51,638 nucleotides of DNA from Deltaproteobacteria bacterium (GTDB lineage Bacteria; Bdellovibrionota_C; UBA2361; JAGFJO01): the NCBI GenBank assembly GCA_024102635.1, contig JAGFJO010000058.1:1-51638 (forward strand), written 5' to 3'. Below the pieces are notes generated by a model that saw only the letters and a list, made by a program, of their open reading frames with translations, was not told where the DNA came from and made no database searches. Positions 34,049 to 41,308 of this stretch are shown here, one piece after another (position 1 is the stretch's first letter; each line of letters starts with the position of its first letter). The translations under genes were made by a program, and so were the position numbers.

Positions 34049-35191
34049 ATGAGAACTACGGTTGATTTTGCAATAGTTGGGGGATCCGTTGCGGGCAGCT
34101 CCATGGCGCGAATCCTTTCTTCCCTGGGTCTCACTGTTGCAATTGTCGACAAAGGCCTGTTCCCGCGCCGTAAGGCTTGCGGTGAAGGAATATCGGCAAA
34201 AGGGGTTAAGATTCTGCAGGAGATCGGGTTCAGGCCGGTACTAAACCGTCTCCCCCATACCCGTCTCAGAGGCTATCAGCTACAGCTTAAAGATAAGAAA
34301 ATATCGATCCCTTCCAGTTTGATAGGGGTTCAGCGCTTCTATCTTGACAAAGCTCTACTCGATTGTGCTTTATCCTCCCCCCGTGTATTACCGTTTCTTG
34401 GTACGGCTGCTGCAAAAATTGATGGAAGCGGCCCCTTCCAAGTGACTCTATCCGACAATACCGTGATCGAATCGAGATGGTTGGCTGTGGCCTCCGGCGC
34501 TCGACCCCTTACAGTCTCAGGAACCGCTATAAATCCCAGGTTCGGCGTGAGCTCCATTTGGGAGTGTGAACAAGACACCGGCAACATGCCATTTATCCAG
34601 ATTTTTGCGGGGCAAAATTATCAAGTATTTCTGACCCCGGTTGGCCCTCATACCTTTAATGCAGCGCTTCTTTCAACCAAAAATTCCGGGCATGCTCTAA
34701 CAAACAAGTCAGCGAGCGTAGAATTGATGGGAGAAGCCTTTGCCAGAGCAGGAATCCAGGCGCAAGCCGCATCATATTTGGTCGGCAAGACATGCCTGCA
34801 AGCACAGAGCGCACGCGCCTTCCATAACAATATTTTTATGCTGGGCGATGCATGCGAGCAGTTCGACCCGGTTGGAGGAATGGGAATGACCCATGCGCTG
34901 CTTTCATCCCGTATACTCGGCGAAGAGATGCGGCTATTAATCGACGGGCGAATGACTTTGGCTCAAACCGGCGTCAAATACACGGCGAAAAGGGAAGCAG
35001 CAGCGAGGCCTTTGAGGGGGTTTACTTTTACTTCTTATCTTGCGCTTGTTCGGGCTCAGGAGCAGCTGGCCAGGATACCTTCTTTATATAGAACTGCCGG
35101 AACGTTTTTAAGCGGAGGCCTTGGCAGTACGCATACCGTCCGCAACCGAATGGCGCATACCGCCCTCTCTTTTATTGGAGCATGCCTATGA
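34049..35191 (+). CDS. FAD-dependent oxidoreductase (geranylgeranyl reductase / UbiH-like)
   Basis: 380-aa flavoprotein. FAD-binding fold at the N-terminus (FAIVGGSVAGSSMARILSSLG), a family-typical KACGEGISAKGV, and the second FAD contact NIFMLGDACEQFDPVGGMGMTHALLSS at about 268-294. Related enzymes reduce prenyl chains or hydroxylate aromatic rings; in Streptomyces the flavoprotein SrsC oxidises the alkylresorcinol made by a type III PKS, a close parallel to this context. First gene of a five-gene operon; GGGGAAGG stands 11 nt upstream. Reductase versus monooxygenase cannot be decided from sequence. Confidence 0.88.
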   Translation: MRTTVDFAIVGGSVAGSSMARILSSLGLTVAIVDKGLFPRRKACGEGISAKGVKILQEIGFRPVLNRLPHTRLRGYQLQLKDKKISIPSSLIGVQRFYLDKALLDCALSSPRVLPFLGTAAAKIDGSGPFQVTLSDNTVIESRWLAVASGARPLTVSGTAINPRFGVSSIWECEQDTGNMPFIQIFAGQNYQVFLTPVGPHTFNAALLSTKNSGHALTNKSASVELMGEAFARAGIQAQAASYLVGKTCLQAQSARAFHNNIFMLGDACEQFDPVGGMGMTHALLSSRILGEEMRLLIDGRMTLAQTGVKYTAKREAAARPLRGFTFTSYLALVRAQEQLARIPSLYRTAGTFLSGGLGSTHTVRNRMAHTALSFIGACL

Positions 35192-35817
35192 AGATTATTG
35201 CAGCAGTTTTTGCCCTTTTGATTCTGAGTGGCACGGCACGGGCGCAGAGCAGCGAGTACTGGAATTTGCCTGCCGTGATTGCGGACAGCAATGGTACTAT
35301 CGGCTTCGAAGTTGACTCGACATGGCATCTGGTGCATGGCTCAACAAAGGGAATAAGCGGCAAAGCGTGGCTTGCTGACTCCTCGGACTACCGATCGGTC
35401 AAAGCTGAACTACATCTTCCGGTGGCTCGCTTTGACACTGACAACTCGAGCAGGGATAAAAAAATGCGCAAGGTTATGCAGTCGGACACATTTCCTGAGG
35501 TTGTGTTTTTTATAGAAAAACTCTCAGAGGCATGCGATCCGCGATCGCTTCAGTTAGATGCCTCTTGCAATATCTTGATAGATGGGAAACTGAAGATCAG
35601 AGATGTCCTGCGCCCGTTGGTCTTCAAAGCAACGGCTCTTCATTCCGACAAAGGCTACCAGGTTCACGGCTCCACAGCTTTTAAGTGGGCCGATTTCGGT
35701 GTCGAGGATCCTTCCATATTTATTGCGAAGTTGGATGAGACAGTAGTCGTGAGGTTTACAGTGCTGCTGCCGGATCAGGTTCCGGCGGACGAATTCAAGA
35801 TGGAGCAAAATGGCTAG
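35188..35817 (+). CDS. YceI-family secreted lipid-binding protein
   Basis: About 209 aa: signal peptide (KIIAAVFALLILSGTARA) and a lipocalin-like YceI barrel with IGFEVDSTWHLVHGSTKGISG, LPVARFDTDNSSRDKKMRKVM, FPEVVF, and LKIRDVLRPLVFKA. Members of this family bind isoprenoid quinones or other long-chain lipids in the periplasm. ATG 35188 (GGAG 7 nt upstream, ATGA overlap with the FAD gene) is better than ATG 35182. In this operon the obvious role is to hold or move the lipid product or precursor. Confidence 0.9.
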   Translation: MKIIAAVFALLILSGTARAQSSEYWNLPAVIADSNGTIGFEVDSTWHLVHGSTKGISGKAWLADSSDYRSVKAELHLPVARFDTDNSSRDKKMRKVMQSDTFPEVVFFIEKLSEACDPRSLQLDASCNILIDGKLKIRDVLRPLVFKATALHSDKGYQVHGSTAFKWADFGVEDPSIFIAKLDETVVVRFTVLLPDQVPADEFKMEQNG

Positions 35818-36856
35818 AATAATCGGTGTGGGCACTGCCCTTCCCGGCAATTTTTACAATAAAGCAGATATTCAGAATATCGGAAGGCGATGGCTGGAGG
35901 GCCGCAACACAAGCCTTGAACTGTTTCAACGTTTTGTTAGTTCGGCACAGAACGACGCCAGGTACTTCTCGGTCGATGCTGAGGAAATTCTAAGTCTAAA
36001 TGGGCTGCAGCACCGTGCAGACCTGTTCGAACGAGAGGCTCCCCTACTTGGCGCCCGTTCGCTTGGACAGGCTATTTCTAAAGCCGGCATAGCCCCCTCG
36101 GAAATCAGCTCCTTTTTATTTACCTCCTGCAGCTTGCCTTCTATACCGGCGGTGGATGCCCTGATCATTGAAAAATCCGGCATGCCTCGCACCGTTAGGC
36201 GCCTTCCAATTTATCAGCACGGGTGCGCTGGCGGAGTGATTGGATTGGGACTGGCCCATCAATTAACTAACGGCTCCGGGCCGGTTGCGCTCACTTCTGT
36301 CGAACTATGTTCACTGGTATTCCATAATAACGACGATTCCCCCGCCCAGCTTGTGGGAGCGGCGATCTTCGGCGACGGCTCGGCTAGCGTTATTGTTGAT
36401 GAGAGAAAGGACGGACTTCAGATTGTGGCGGTGGAATCATTTCTTGTCCCTAATTCGCGCCACCTGATGGGCTACGATACCTTTGATGACGGATTTCACC
36501 TCCGTCTTGACCGCCAGCTTCCGGGTGAGCTTGCTGCCGCCGCTCCTCAGCGGGTTGTTAGTTTTCTAAAGGCACATAATCTAAAAGTTGAAGATGTCTC
36601 ATACTGGCTCTTCCACCCCGGCGGGGTCAAAATTTTGGACTCACTTGAACGCTCATTGAGTATTGAGCCTGCGCGGGCACGCTGGGCGCGTGAAGTACTC
36701 TCGGAAATCGGCAATCTATCTTCTGCTACGGTACTTTTTGTTCTAGAAAGATTTCTTGATTCCGGAACGGTCTCCGATGGAGACAAAGTGGTAATGCTGG
36801 GAGTCGGACCAGGACTAACAATCGAGCTGATTTTGATGGAGTATCTGGGGAGTTAA
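35810..36856 (+). CDS. Type III polyketide synthase (chalcone synthase-like)
   Basis: 348 aa, single-domain condensing enzyme that extends an acyl starter with malonyl-CoA. All three catalytic residues are present: Cys139 (YQHGCAGGVIGL), His269 (WLFHPGGVKIL) and Asn302 (EIGNLSSATVLFVL); the end has the family's GVGPGLTIEL. This triad separates it from KAS III-like FabH. Bacterial relatives make alkylresorcinols, alkylpyrones or tetrahydroxynaphthalene; the neighbouring methyltransferases and flavoprotein favour a long-chain phenolic lipid. It overlaps yceI by 8 bp; GGAG lies 5 nt before the ATG. Confidence 0.95.
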   Translation: MARIIGVGTALPGNFYNKADIQNIGRRWLEGRNTSLELFQRFVSSAQNDARYFSVDAEEILSLNGLQHRADLFEREAPLLGARSLGQAISKAGIAPSEISSFLFTSCSLPSIPAVDALIIEKSGMPRTVRRLPIYQHGCAGGVIGLGLAHQLTNGSGPVALTSVELCSLVFHNNDDSPAQLVGAAIFGDGSASVIVDERKDGLQIVAVESFLVPNSRHLMGYDTFDDGFHLRLDRQLPGELAAAAPQRVVSFLKAHNLKVEDVSYWLFHPGGVKILDSLERSLSIEPARARWAREVLSEIGNLSSATVLFVLERFLDSGTVSDGDKVVMLGVGPGLTIELILMEYLGS

Positions 36857-36859
36857 GCA

Positions 36860-37561
36860 ATGCCCAATACCGCCAATGACCTCACCATTTATGAGACTAA
36901 CGCCGATCAATGGTGGCAGGCCGATTCCTACTACTTCCGTTCGCTTCTGAACATCACTCCCTTCAGGCTCTCGTTGATAAAGGAATTTCTTGGCAATCTG
37001 AGCGGACAACGAGTCCTGGATCTCGGATGCGGAGGAGGGCTACTTTCCGTGCCATTGATAGAACAAGGAGCCTTTGTCACAGGGATTGATATAAGCCCCT
37101 CGAGTATAGAAGTATGCAGAAAAAAGGCCGGCAACCGAGGGCGATTTATTTGCGGAGATATACGCACCGCAAGCTGGGCCCCCGAAAGCTTCGATGTTGC
37201 GGTTATTGCCGACGTTCTTGACCACATTCCGGACTACCCTAATGTACTGAAGTATACTGCCGCCGCGCTGCGGCCGGGCGGCCTTATGTTCGTGGGTACC
37301 ATAAACCGCACCCTTCTCTCCCGGCTCTTTGCAATTCTGCTCGGAGAAGGGTTGGGTTTTATCCCAAAAGGTACCCATGACTGGAATATGTTTATACGGC
37401 CCGCCGAGCTGGATGCAGCCGCCGTTAATTTAGGATTATTAAGACGGCGGCTGCAAGGTGAGTGGCCGAGGTTTTTCAAGACTGTTTGCCGCGGAGCGAT
37501 TGAACTCAGGAAATCCCGCTCAACCGCCTTGGCTTACAGTTCTTTGTACCAAAAGGTTTAG
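36860..37561 (+). CDS. UbiG-like SAM-dependent O-methyltransferase
   Basis: 233 aa class I methyltransferase. SAM motif VLDLGCGGGLLSVPLIEQGAFVTGIDIS, then DVLDHIPDYPNVL, and, diagnostic for UbiG, GTINRTLLSRLFAILL and GTHDWNMFIRPAEL. UbiG methylates ring hydroxyls of polyprenylated phenols in ubiquinone synthesis. Here it is fixed between a polyketide synthase and a membrane methyltransferase, so a polyketide-derived phenol is the likelier substrate; a genuine ubiquinone role cannot be excluded. Three bp behind the PKS; GGGGAG 7 nt before the ATG. Confidence 0.92.
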   Translation: MPNTANDLTIYETNADQWWQADSYYFRSLLNITPFRLSLIKEFLGNLSGQRVLDLGCGGGLLSVPLIEQGAFVTGIDISPSSIEVCRKKAGNRGRFICGDIRTASWAPESFDVAVIADVLDHIPDYPNVLKYTAAALRPGGLMFVGTINRTLLSRLFAILLGEGLGFIPKGTHDWNMFIRPAELDAAAVNLGLLRRRLQGEWPRFFKTVCRGAIELRKSRSTALAYSSLYQKV

Positions 37562-37563
37562 TT

Positions 37564-38310
37564 ATGAAAGAAAAGGTAGTTGCTGTTTTGTACGGGTTCG
37601 CGTGCCATGCAGTTTTTATGTTAGCCGTTGTAGTGATGGCACATTCACTTTTCTGGGGCCTCAGTAACTCTTTTGCCCCTATTGGAGGGTCCTACGGACG
37701 GCTTATTAACCTACTTCTATTAGTCCAGTTCCCTATCATTCACTCAGCCCTGCTAACCGATAAGGGACGTCACTTTCTGAGCCGAATGGCTCCCTTTGGG
37801 CTAGGCCGAGATCTTACTACCACGATATTTTCACTCATCGCGTCACTTCAGTTGCTTGCGGTTTTTCTTTTCTGGACTCCCAGCCAGCAAATTTGGTACC
37901 TCCCCAAAGGGTGGCCTTATGTATTCTCATTGACACTGTACTGCGCCGCATGGGCCTTTCTTATAAAGGCGCTTCATGATGCCGGGCTGGCGCTTCAGTC
38001 AGGCTTCTTAGGCTGGGGGTCGGTAGTACGCGGCCGAAAACCGCAGTACGGCAGCTTTCCTCGCAAAGGTCTCTTCAGAAACTGCAGGCAGCCGGTCTAC
38101 CTGGGATTCCTATTGGTGCTGGTTTTCGCTCCCGTATGGACCCTTGATCATCTAATTATGCTCTCACTTTGGGGCGCCTATTGTTTCTTTGGACCGAAGC
38201 TAAAGGAACGGCGCTTTCTAAAATGGTATGGCAACGGCTTCAAGGAATATCAAGAGAACGTTCCCTACTTCCTTCCCTCAATAAGCGCATGTAAAACTCG
38301 CCGTTCGTAG
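37564..38310 (+). CDS. Membrane methyltransferase of the ICMT / NnrU / MddA type
   Basis: 248 aa with five or six transmembrane helices and the C-terminal SAM-binding signature of the isoprenylcysteine methyltransferase superfamily: GLFRNCRQPVYLGFLLVLVFAPVWT, then LKERRFLKWYGNGFKEYQENVPYFLP. In Bacillus the related BpsB methylates alkylpyrones made by the type III PKS BpsA, and SrsB methylates alkylresorcinols in Streptomyces, so a second methylation of the product is likely. AAAAGG 7 nt before the ATG; 2 bp behind the UbiG-like gene. Last gene of the operon. Confidence 0.87.
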   Translation: MKEKVVAVLYGFACHAVFMLAVVVMAHSLFWGLSNSFAPIGGSYGRLINLLLLVQFPIIHSALLTDKGRHFLSRMAPFGLGRDLTTTIFSLIASLQLLAVFLFWTPSQQIWYLPKGWPYVFSLTLYCAAWAFLIKALHDAGLALQSGFLGWGSVVRGRKPQYGSFPRKGLFRNCRQPVYLGFLLVLVFAPVWTLDHLIMLSLWGAYCFFGPKLKERRFLKWYGNGFKEYQENVPYFLPSISACKTRRS

Positions 38311-38322
38311 CGGTTTCCCCTC

Positions 38323-38707
38323 CTACGCGGTAAAGCCTCGGACAAGCAGCTGTCCGGCCCAAACCGCTGCCAGACCTCCAATTACCTGAAGAGCTACATT
38401 TGCAAATGCGCTGAAGTTGTCACCTGTCTTCATTAAAAAAATAGTTTCATAGGCGAAGGCTGAAAAGGTAGTAAAACCTCCCAAAACACCCGTAATAAGC
38501 AGCAGCCTAAGAGTGGGAGAAAACATATGGAGATGCTCCGCCAGGCCGGACAGTATTCCTAATTAATAGACATCCAGAGATGTTTACAATTAACGTAGAA
38601 ATGGGGAAACGCGGCGCACCTGCAAGCTGGAAGGCAAGCCCTCCAAGATAGTAGCGAGCAGCAGAGCCTACGAAACCGCCTACCCCTACTACCAGTATCT
38701 CCTTCAT
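38323..38707 (-). pseudogene. crcB: Fluoride channel CrcB/FluC, interrupted by a 1-nt frameshift
   Basis: Two overlapping frames together encode one 127-residue CrcB. The N-terminal frame (38707 down to about 38561) starts MKEILVVGVGGFVGSAARYYLGG...TLIVNISGCLLI and then loses homology. The C-terminal frame resumes with GILSGLAEHLHMFSPTLRLLL followed by ITGVLGGFTTFSAFAYE, including the conserved GGFTTFS fluoride-pore motif. Removing one A after the ATT codon (complement of about 38560-38561) restores the whole protein. So it is a recent pseudogene, a programmed shift, or a sequencing/assembly error in ATTAATTAGG. AGAAGG stands 6 nt before the ATG. FluC exports fluoride as a dual-topology dimer. 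Confidence 0.85.
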
Positions 38708-38734
38708 ATTCGCCTTCTTTCCTAAGTAATTACT

Positions 38735-38771
38735 GTGAGTTTGCTCCCGGCTGCCATTTTCGGCAACTCAC
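38735..38771 (-). promoter_or_regulatory. Nested hairpin in the crcB leader
   Basis: GTGAGTT...AACTCAC (38735-38741, 38765-38771) encloses TGCC-ATTTTC-GGCA (38752-38765). It lies 28 bp upstream of the crcB ATG. It does not show the fluoride-riboswitch consensus I know, so its role is open. Confidence 0.35.
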
Positions 38772-38953
38772 AAATTTTCACATGAAAGGGCCGGCGCCCG
38801 GCAAGCCGTACTTTTAGGCAACTAAGGCATCGGTGCCGGCCATAATCACTTCTTGGATGGTCAGCAGATGTTAACGGATGCCGAATCAAGGTAATAATTC
38901 AAAGCAAGACTAACGCTAGTGATCGGAATCTTATAAGAGAAGCGTCACTCTTT

Positions 38954-39223
38954 ATGGAGGATACCTCCTGGTCCTTAAACAACCATTCCGGCCTCTATAC
39001 CTCCCTGTGGGATGGGACCAATATTTTGGAGGACAATCTTAACCGCAACGCACTTCTGACGGTGTGGAATGTCTACGGGTGGCTTTACATTGATAATTAC
39101 AAGCGCACTGCATGTCCCGGATCCTCAAACGAAAACGTTCCTTTTACCGGGGCCGACAAGTACAAGCTGAATTTTTTCGTTCCAGCCGAACTTATGGCAC
39201 AAGTGATCATATACGACAGTTAA
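38954..39223 (+). CDS. Hypothetical protein, possibly 5'-truncated
   Basis: 89 aa from ATG 38954, with protein-like composition rich in aromatic residues (LLTVWNVYGWLYIDNY, GADKYKLNFFVPAEL). The frame is open for another 36 codons upstream, to the TAA at 38843, and reads equally protein-like (GWSADVNGCRIKVIIQSKT), but that stretch has no ATG, GTG or TTG. This suggests a gene that has lost its start. No family recognised. A GC-rich hairpin follows the stop. Confidence 0.4.
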   Translation: MEDTSWSLNNHSGLYTSLWDGTNILEDNLNRNALLTVWNVYGWLYIDNYKRTACPGSSNENVPFTGADKYKLNFFVPAELMAQVIIYDS

Positions 39224-39234
39224 AAGGTGTATGG

Positions 39235-39254
39235 GGCGGGCCATTTGGCCCGCC
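39235..39254. terminator. GC-rich hairpin between convergent genes
   Basis: GGCGGGCC-ATTT-GGCCCGCC, a perfect 8-bp stem between the hypothetical gene (+) and the OmpR-type regulator (-). U tracts are weak on both sides, but its placement suggests a bidirectional terminator. Confidence 0.5.
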
Positions 39255-39310
39255 TGCTCTCTCAGACTAGCTGCGCTTCAACACCCATTGCCCAGGTAAG
39301 TAAAGAAATT

Positions 39311-40003
39311 TTAGGCGACGAAACGATAGCCTACCCCGTGCACCGTAAGGATGTGCTTCGGATTTTCATGATTAATCTCTATTTTTTGCCGCAGCCTCGC
39401 GATGTGGTTATCTACCGTGCGAGTCGACGGATATGAGTTGTAACCCCAAACCTCATCGAGCAGCTCGTCCCTGGTTACCACTGTTCCCGCCTTAGCTACC
39501 AAGTACCGCAGCAAGCGGTACTCGCGAGCTGATAGCTCGAGCGGCATACGATTACGCTCGGCCTTATAGGCTTTAAAATCGATCAGCACATCATCGAAAT
39601 GGATTTGATCTACAGAATGCATTACTTGGGTGCGCCTCAATAAGGCTTTGACCCGCGCTATCAACTCCATCATGCCGAACGGTTTTGCCAGGTAGTCATC
39701 TGCACCCAGCTCAAGCCCCAGAACTTTGTCGACCTCGGCGCTGCGAGCAGTAAGAAGAATCAGCGGGGTCGATACCCCCGCATTACGCAGCTCTTTGCAG
39801 GTCTGAAGTCCATCCTTCTTGGGCATCATAACATCAAGGATAATGAGATCCGGCTTCTCACCGGATACAACCGTGATTCCATCCTCGCCGTTACATGCGG
39901 TGACCACATGATAACCCTCAAGGTCCAGATTCAACTTCAAGCTGTTGCGAACGCTCTCGTCGTCCTCCACAACAGCTATCACGATTTTATTATCCTTCAT
40001 CAA
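39311..40003 (-). CDS. OmpR/PhoB-family response regulator
   Basis: 230 aa. Receiver at 1-120 (acidic cluster EDDE, phospho-acceptor Asp57 in LIILDVMMPKKDG, LLTARS, and Lys in LAKPFG), then the winged helix (LELSAREYRLLRYLVAKAGTVVTRDELLDEVWGY, TRTVDNHIARLRQKIE, HGVGYRF). Start ATG 40003 (MMKDNK; the first Met has CAGGGGG about 8 nt upstream). No kinase is adjacent, so the partner is elsewhere. Confidence 0.95.
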   Translation of the reverse strand: MMKDNKIVIAVVEDDESVRNSLKLNLDLEGYHVVTACNGEDGITVVSGEKPDLIILDVMMPKKDGLQTCKELRNAGVSTPLILLTARSAEVDKVLGLELGADDYLAKPFGMMELIARVKALLRRTQVMHSVDQIHFDDVLIDFKAYKAERNRMPLELSAREYRLLRYLVAKAGTVVTRDELLDEVWGYNSYPSTRTVDNHIARLRQKIEINHENPKHILTVHGVGYRFVA

Positions 40004-40355
40004 TCAACCCCCTGACCGAACGAAGAGACCCGCAGACAAGGCCCAAAAGCAGCCACTTTTACTAAAACAATTCGCTAATAATTCGGAACATGCACCCGCT
40101 AGAGACCACCTTCGTCATTCTATCAGATGCAGCCTTGCTAAACATCGTGATAGAAACGCCTGACTATAAAGACAATAAGCATTAAAGTATGCTGTGTCAA
40201 AAACTTTTAAATAAATCTCAGTAACTTACTCGATTTTTCCATAACTTACTCTGGTTGTCTTGTGTGAATCTGGGCGTGTTCACCGTACAAATTGAATCTT
40301 CAAGTGCGGACTATACTCGACTTTACAACTGCGATTCAGGAGGGAGCTAAGCTGT
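40004..40355. other. Divergent intergenic region regulator / rplU leader
   Basis: About 350 bp with the promoters of both directions. TAACTTACTC occurs twice, 22 bp apart (about 40221-40252), around GATTTTTCCATA; the 12-mer GATTTTTCCATA recurs inside the leader ORF (40374-40385). TATACT at 40312-40317 is a candidate -10 for rplU, with TTGAAT 14 bp upstream (short spacing). Confidence 0.4.
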
Positions 40356-40493
40356 ATGTTGGGCCGGTCACTTGATTTTTCCATAGGTTACCGCTATCTT
40401 CCCTATCTTCGAAGACTACCTGCCGCTTCTGAGCTGCTGTGTAGAGGGCGCCACTCAAAACTATTAGAAGCTGGGGCCTGTCGGCGCTACTAA
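40356..40493 (+). CDS. Candidate leader peptide ORF upstream of rplU (45 codons)
   Basis: ATG 40356 is preceded by AGGAGGGAG (40338-40346), a near-perfect ribosome-binding site, better than that of rplU itself. The ORF ends at 40493, 25 bp before the rplU ATG. The product (MLGRSLDFSIGYRYLPYLRR..., ending CRRY) is basic, with no recognised family. Ribosomal-protein operons often have regulatory leaders; a translated leader ORF here could sense ribosome supply. It might also be a small protein or fortuitous. Confidence 0.4.
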   Translation: MLGRSLDFSIGYRYLPYLRRLPAASELLCRGRHSKLLEAGACRRY

Positions 40494-40518
40494 ACGAGAT
40501 TTTTATTTGGATTGGGCT

Positions 40519-40854
40519 ATGCAAATGGAAGGCGGAATTTTTGCGGTAATTCGCAGCGGTGCTAAGCAGATAAAAGCGGTGCCCGGTGAAAAGATCGTTG
40601 TAGATCGGCAGAGCGCAAAGGTCGGAGACGAGGTAGTCATTAGCGATGTATTGCTTGTATCGAGCAACGATGGGAGCGAAGTGAAGATTGGAGCGCCTAC
40701 GGTATCTGGCGCTGCGGTTAAAGCAAAAGTAATAGCTCACCTGCGCGGGCCGAAAATTGAAGTGTTCAAGAAGAGACGAAGGCAGGGCTATACAAAGAAG
40801 CAGGGCCACCGGCAGGATTTGAGCGAGCTGCTGGTTCAAGAGATCGCTTCATAG
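40519..40854 (+). CDS. rplU: 50S ribosomal protein L21
   Basis: Large-subunit protein that binds 23S rRNA near L20. From ATG 40519 (111 aa): FAVIRSGAKQIKAVPGEKIVV, VGDEVVISDVLLV, KIGAPTVSGAAVKAKVIAHLRGPKIEVFKKRRRQGYTKKQGHRQ, the invariant L21 blocks. The longer TTG start (40507) adds four residues and is unlikely. Classical rplU-rpmA-obg order. Confidence 0.97.
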   Translation: MQMEGGIFAVIRSGAKQIKAVPGEKIVVDRQSAKVGDEVVISDVLLVSSNDGSEVKIGAPTVSGAAVKAKVIAHLRGPKIEVFKKRRRQGYTKKQGHRQDLSELLVQEIAS

Positions 40855-40881
40855 TGGAGAGAATTTTTAGGGTACTGAGAT

Positions 40882-41139
40882 ATGGCACATAAAAAAGCAG
40901 GCGGAAGTACACGAAACGGCCGTGATAGCCGAGGTAAGCGTCTTGGTGTTAAGTGTTACGGCGGGCAATCAGTTAAAGCGGGCAATGTAATTGTGCGGCA
41001 GCGAGGGAGCACCTATCATGCCGGACTAAATGTTGGAACCGGCAGCGATTTCACCCTGTTCGCATTGGCAGATGGTGTCGTTCAGTACAAGCAGGGCAAG
41101 CGGCACATTGTTGCTGTAGTTCCTCATACTGCTGAATAG
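40882..41139 (+). CDS. rpmA: 50S ribosomal protein L27
   Basis: 85 aa. It starts [16 protein letters not shown], the flexible N-terminus that reaches the peptidyl-transferase centre, without the cleaved leader found in Firmicutes. [23 protein letters not shown] and [22 protein letters not shown] are standard. 27 bp behind rplU. A weak GC hairpin (GCGCC...GGCGC, 41149-41163) follows. Confidence 0.97.
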   Translation: MAHKKAGGSTRNGRDSRGKRLGVKCYGGQSVKAGNVIVRQRGSTYHAGLNVGTGSDFTLFALADGVVQYKQGKRHIVAVVPHTAE

Positions 41140-41177
41140 CTTGCTCACGCGCCGCCGGGGCGCTCGATCCCCCGTTT

Positions 41178-41205
41178 ATCTTCAGCACAGTATCTTCAGC
41201 ACAGT
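41178..41205 (+). repeat. Tandem duplication of a 14-mer (ATCTTCAGCACAGT x2)
   Basis: Two perfect adjacent copies, 41178-41191 and 41192-41205, in the rpmA-obg gap. Confidence 0.8.
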
Positions 41206-41230
41206 TAGGAGCCATACACGGATAGCTGTC

Positions 41231-41299
41231 CTATTCTCTTATCGCATTCTCTTATCGCACTATTTCTCTTAACGCACTATTTTTCTCTTAACGCACTAT
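41231..41299 (+). repeat. Four tandem copies of TTCTCTTAWCGCA before obgE
   Basis: Units begin at 41234, 41247, 41264 and 41283; the first two have ATCGCA, the last two AACGCA, three carry CTAT behind. Spacing 13, 17 and 19 bp. The last unit ends at ATG 41298, a 4-codon micro-ORF whose TGA overlaps the obgE ATG (ATGA). This could be a slippage-prone VNTR or repeated binding sites. Confidence 0.8.
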
Positions 41300-41308
41300 G
41301 GCGGTGCC

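Noticed and set aside
38708..38953. Fluoride riboswitch upstream of crcB
   Set aside because: There is a nested hairpin, but the conserved riboswitch sequence blocks are not visible.
39945..40163. 72-codon plus-strand ORF over the start of the OmpR-type regulator
   Set aside because: Antisense shadow of a firm gene, without a good ribosome-binding site.
41149..41163. GCGCC...GGCGC hairpin behind rpmA as terminator
   Set aside because: Five-bp stem and no T run; obgE is probably still read from the same operon in part.
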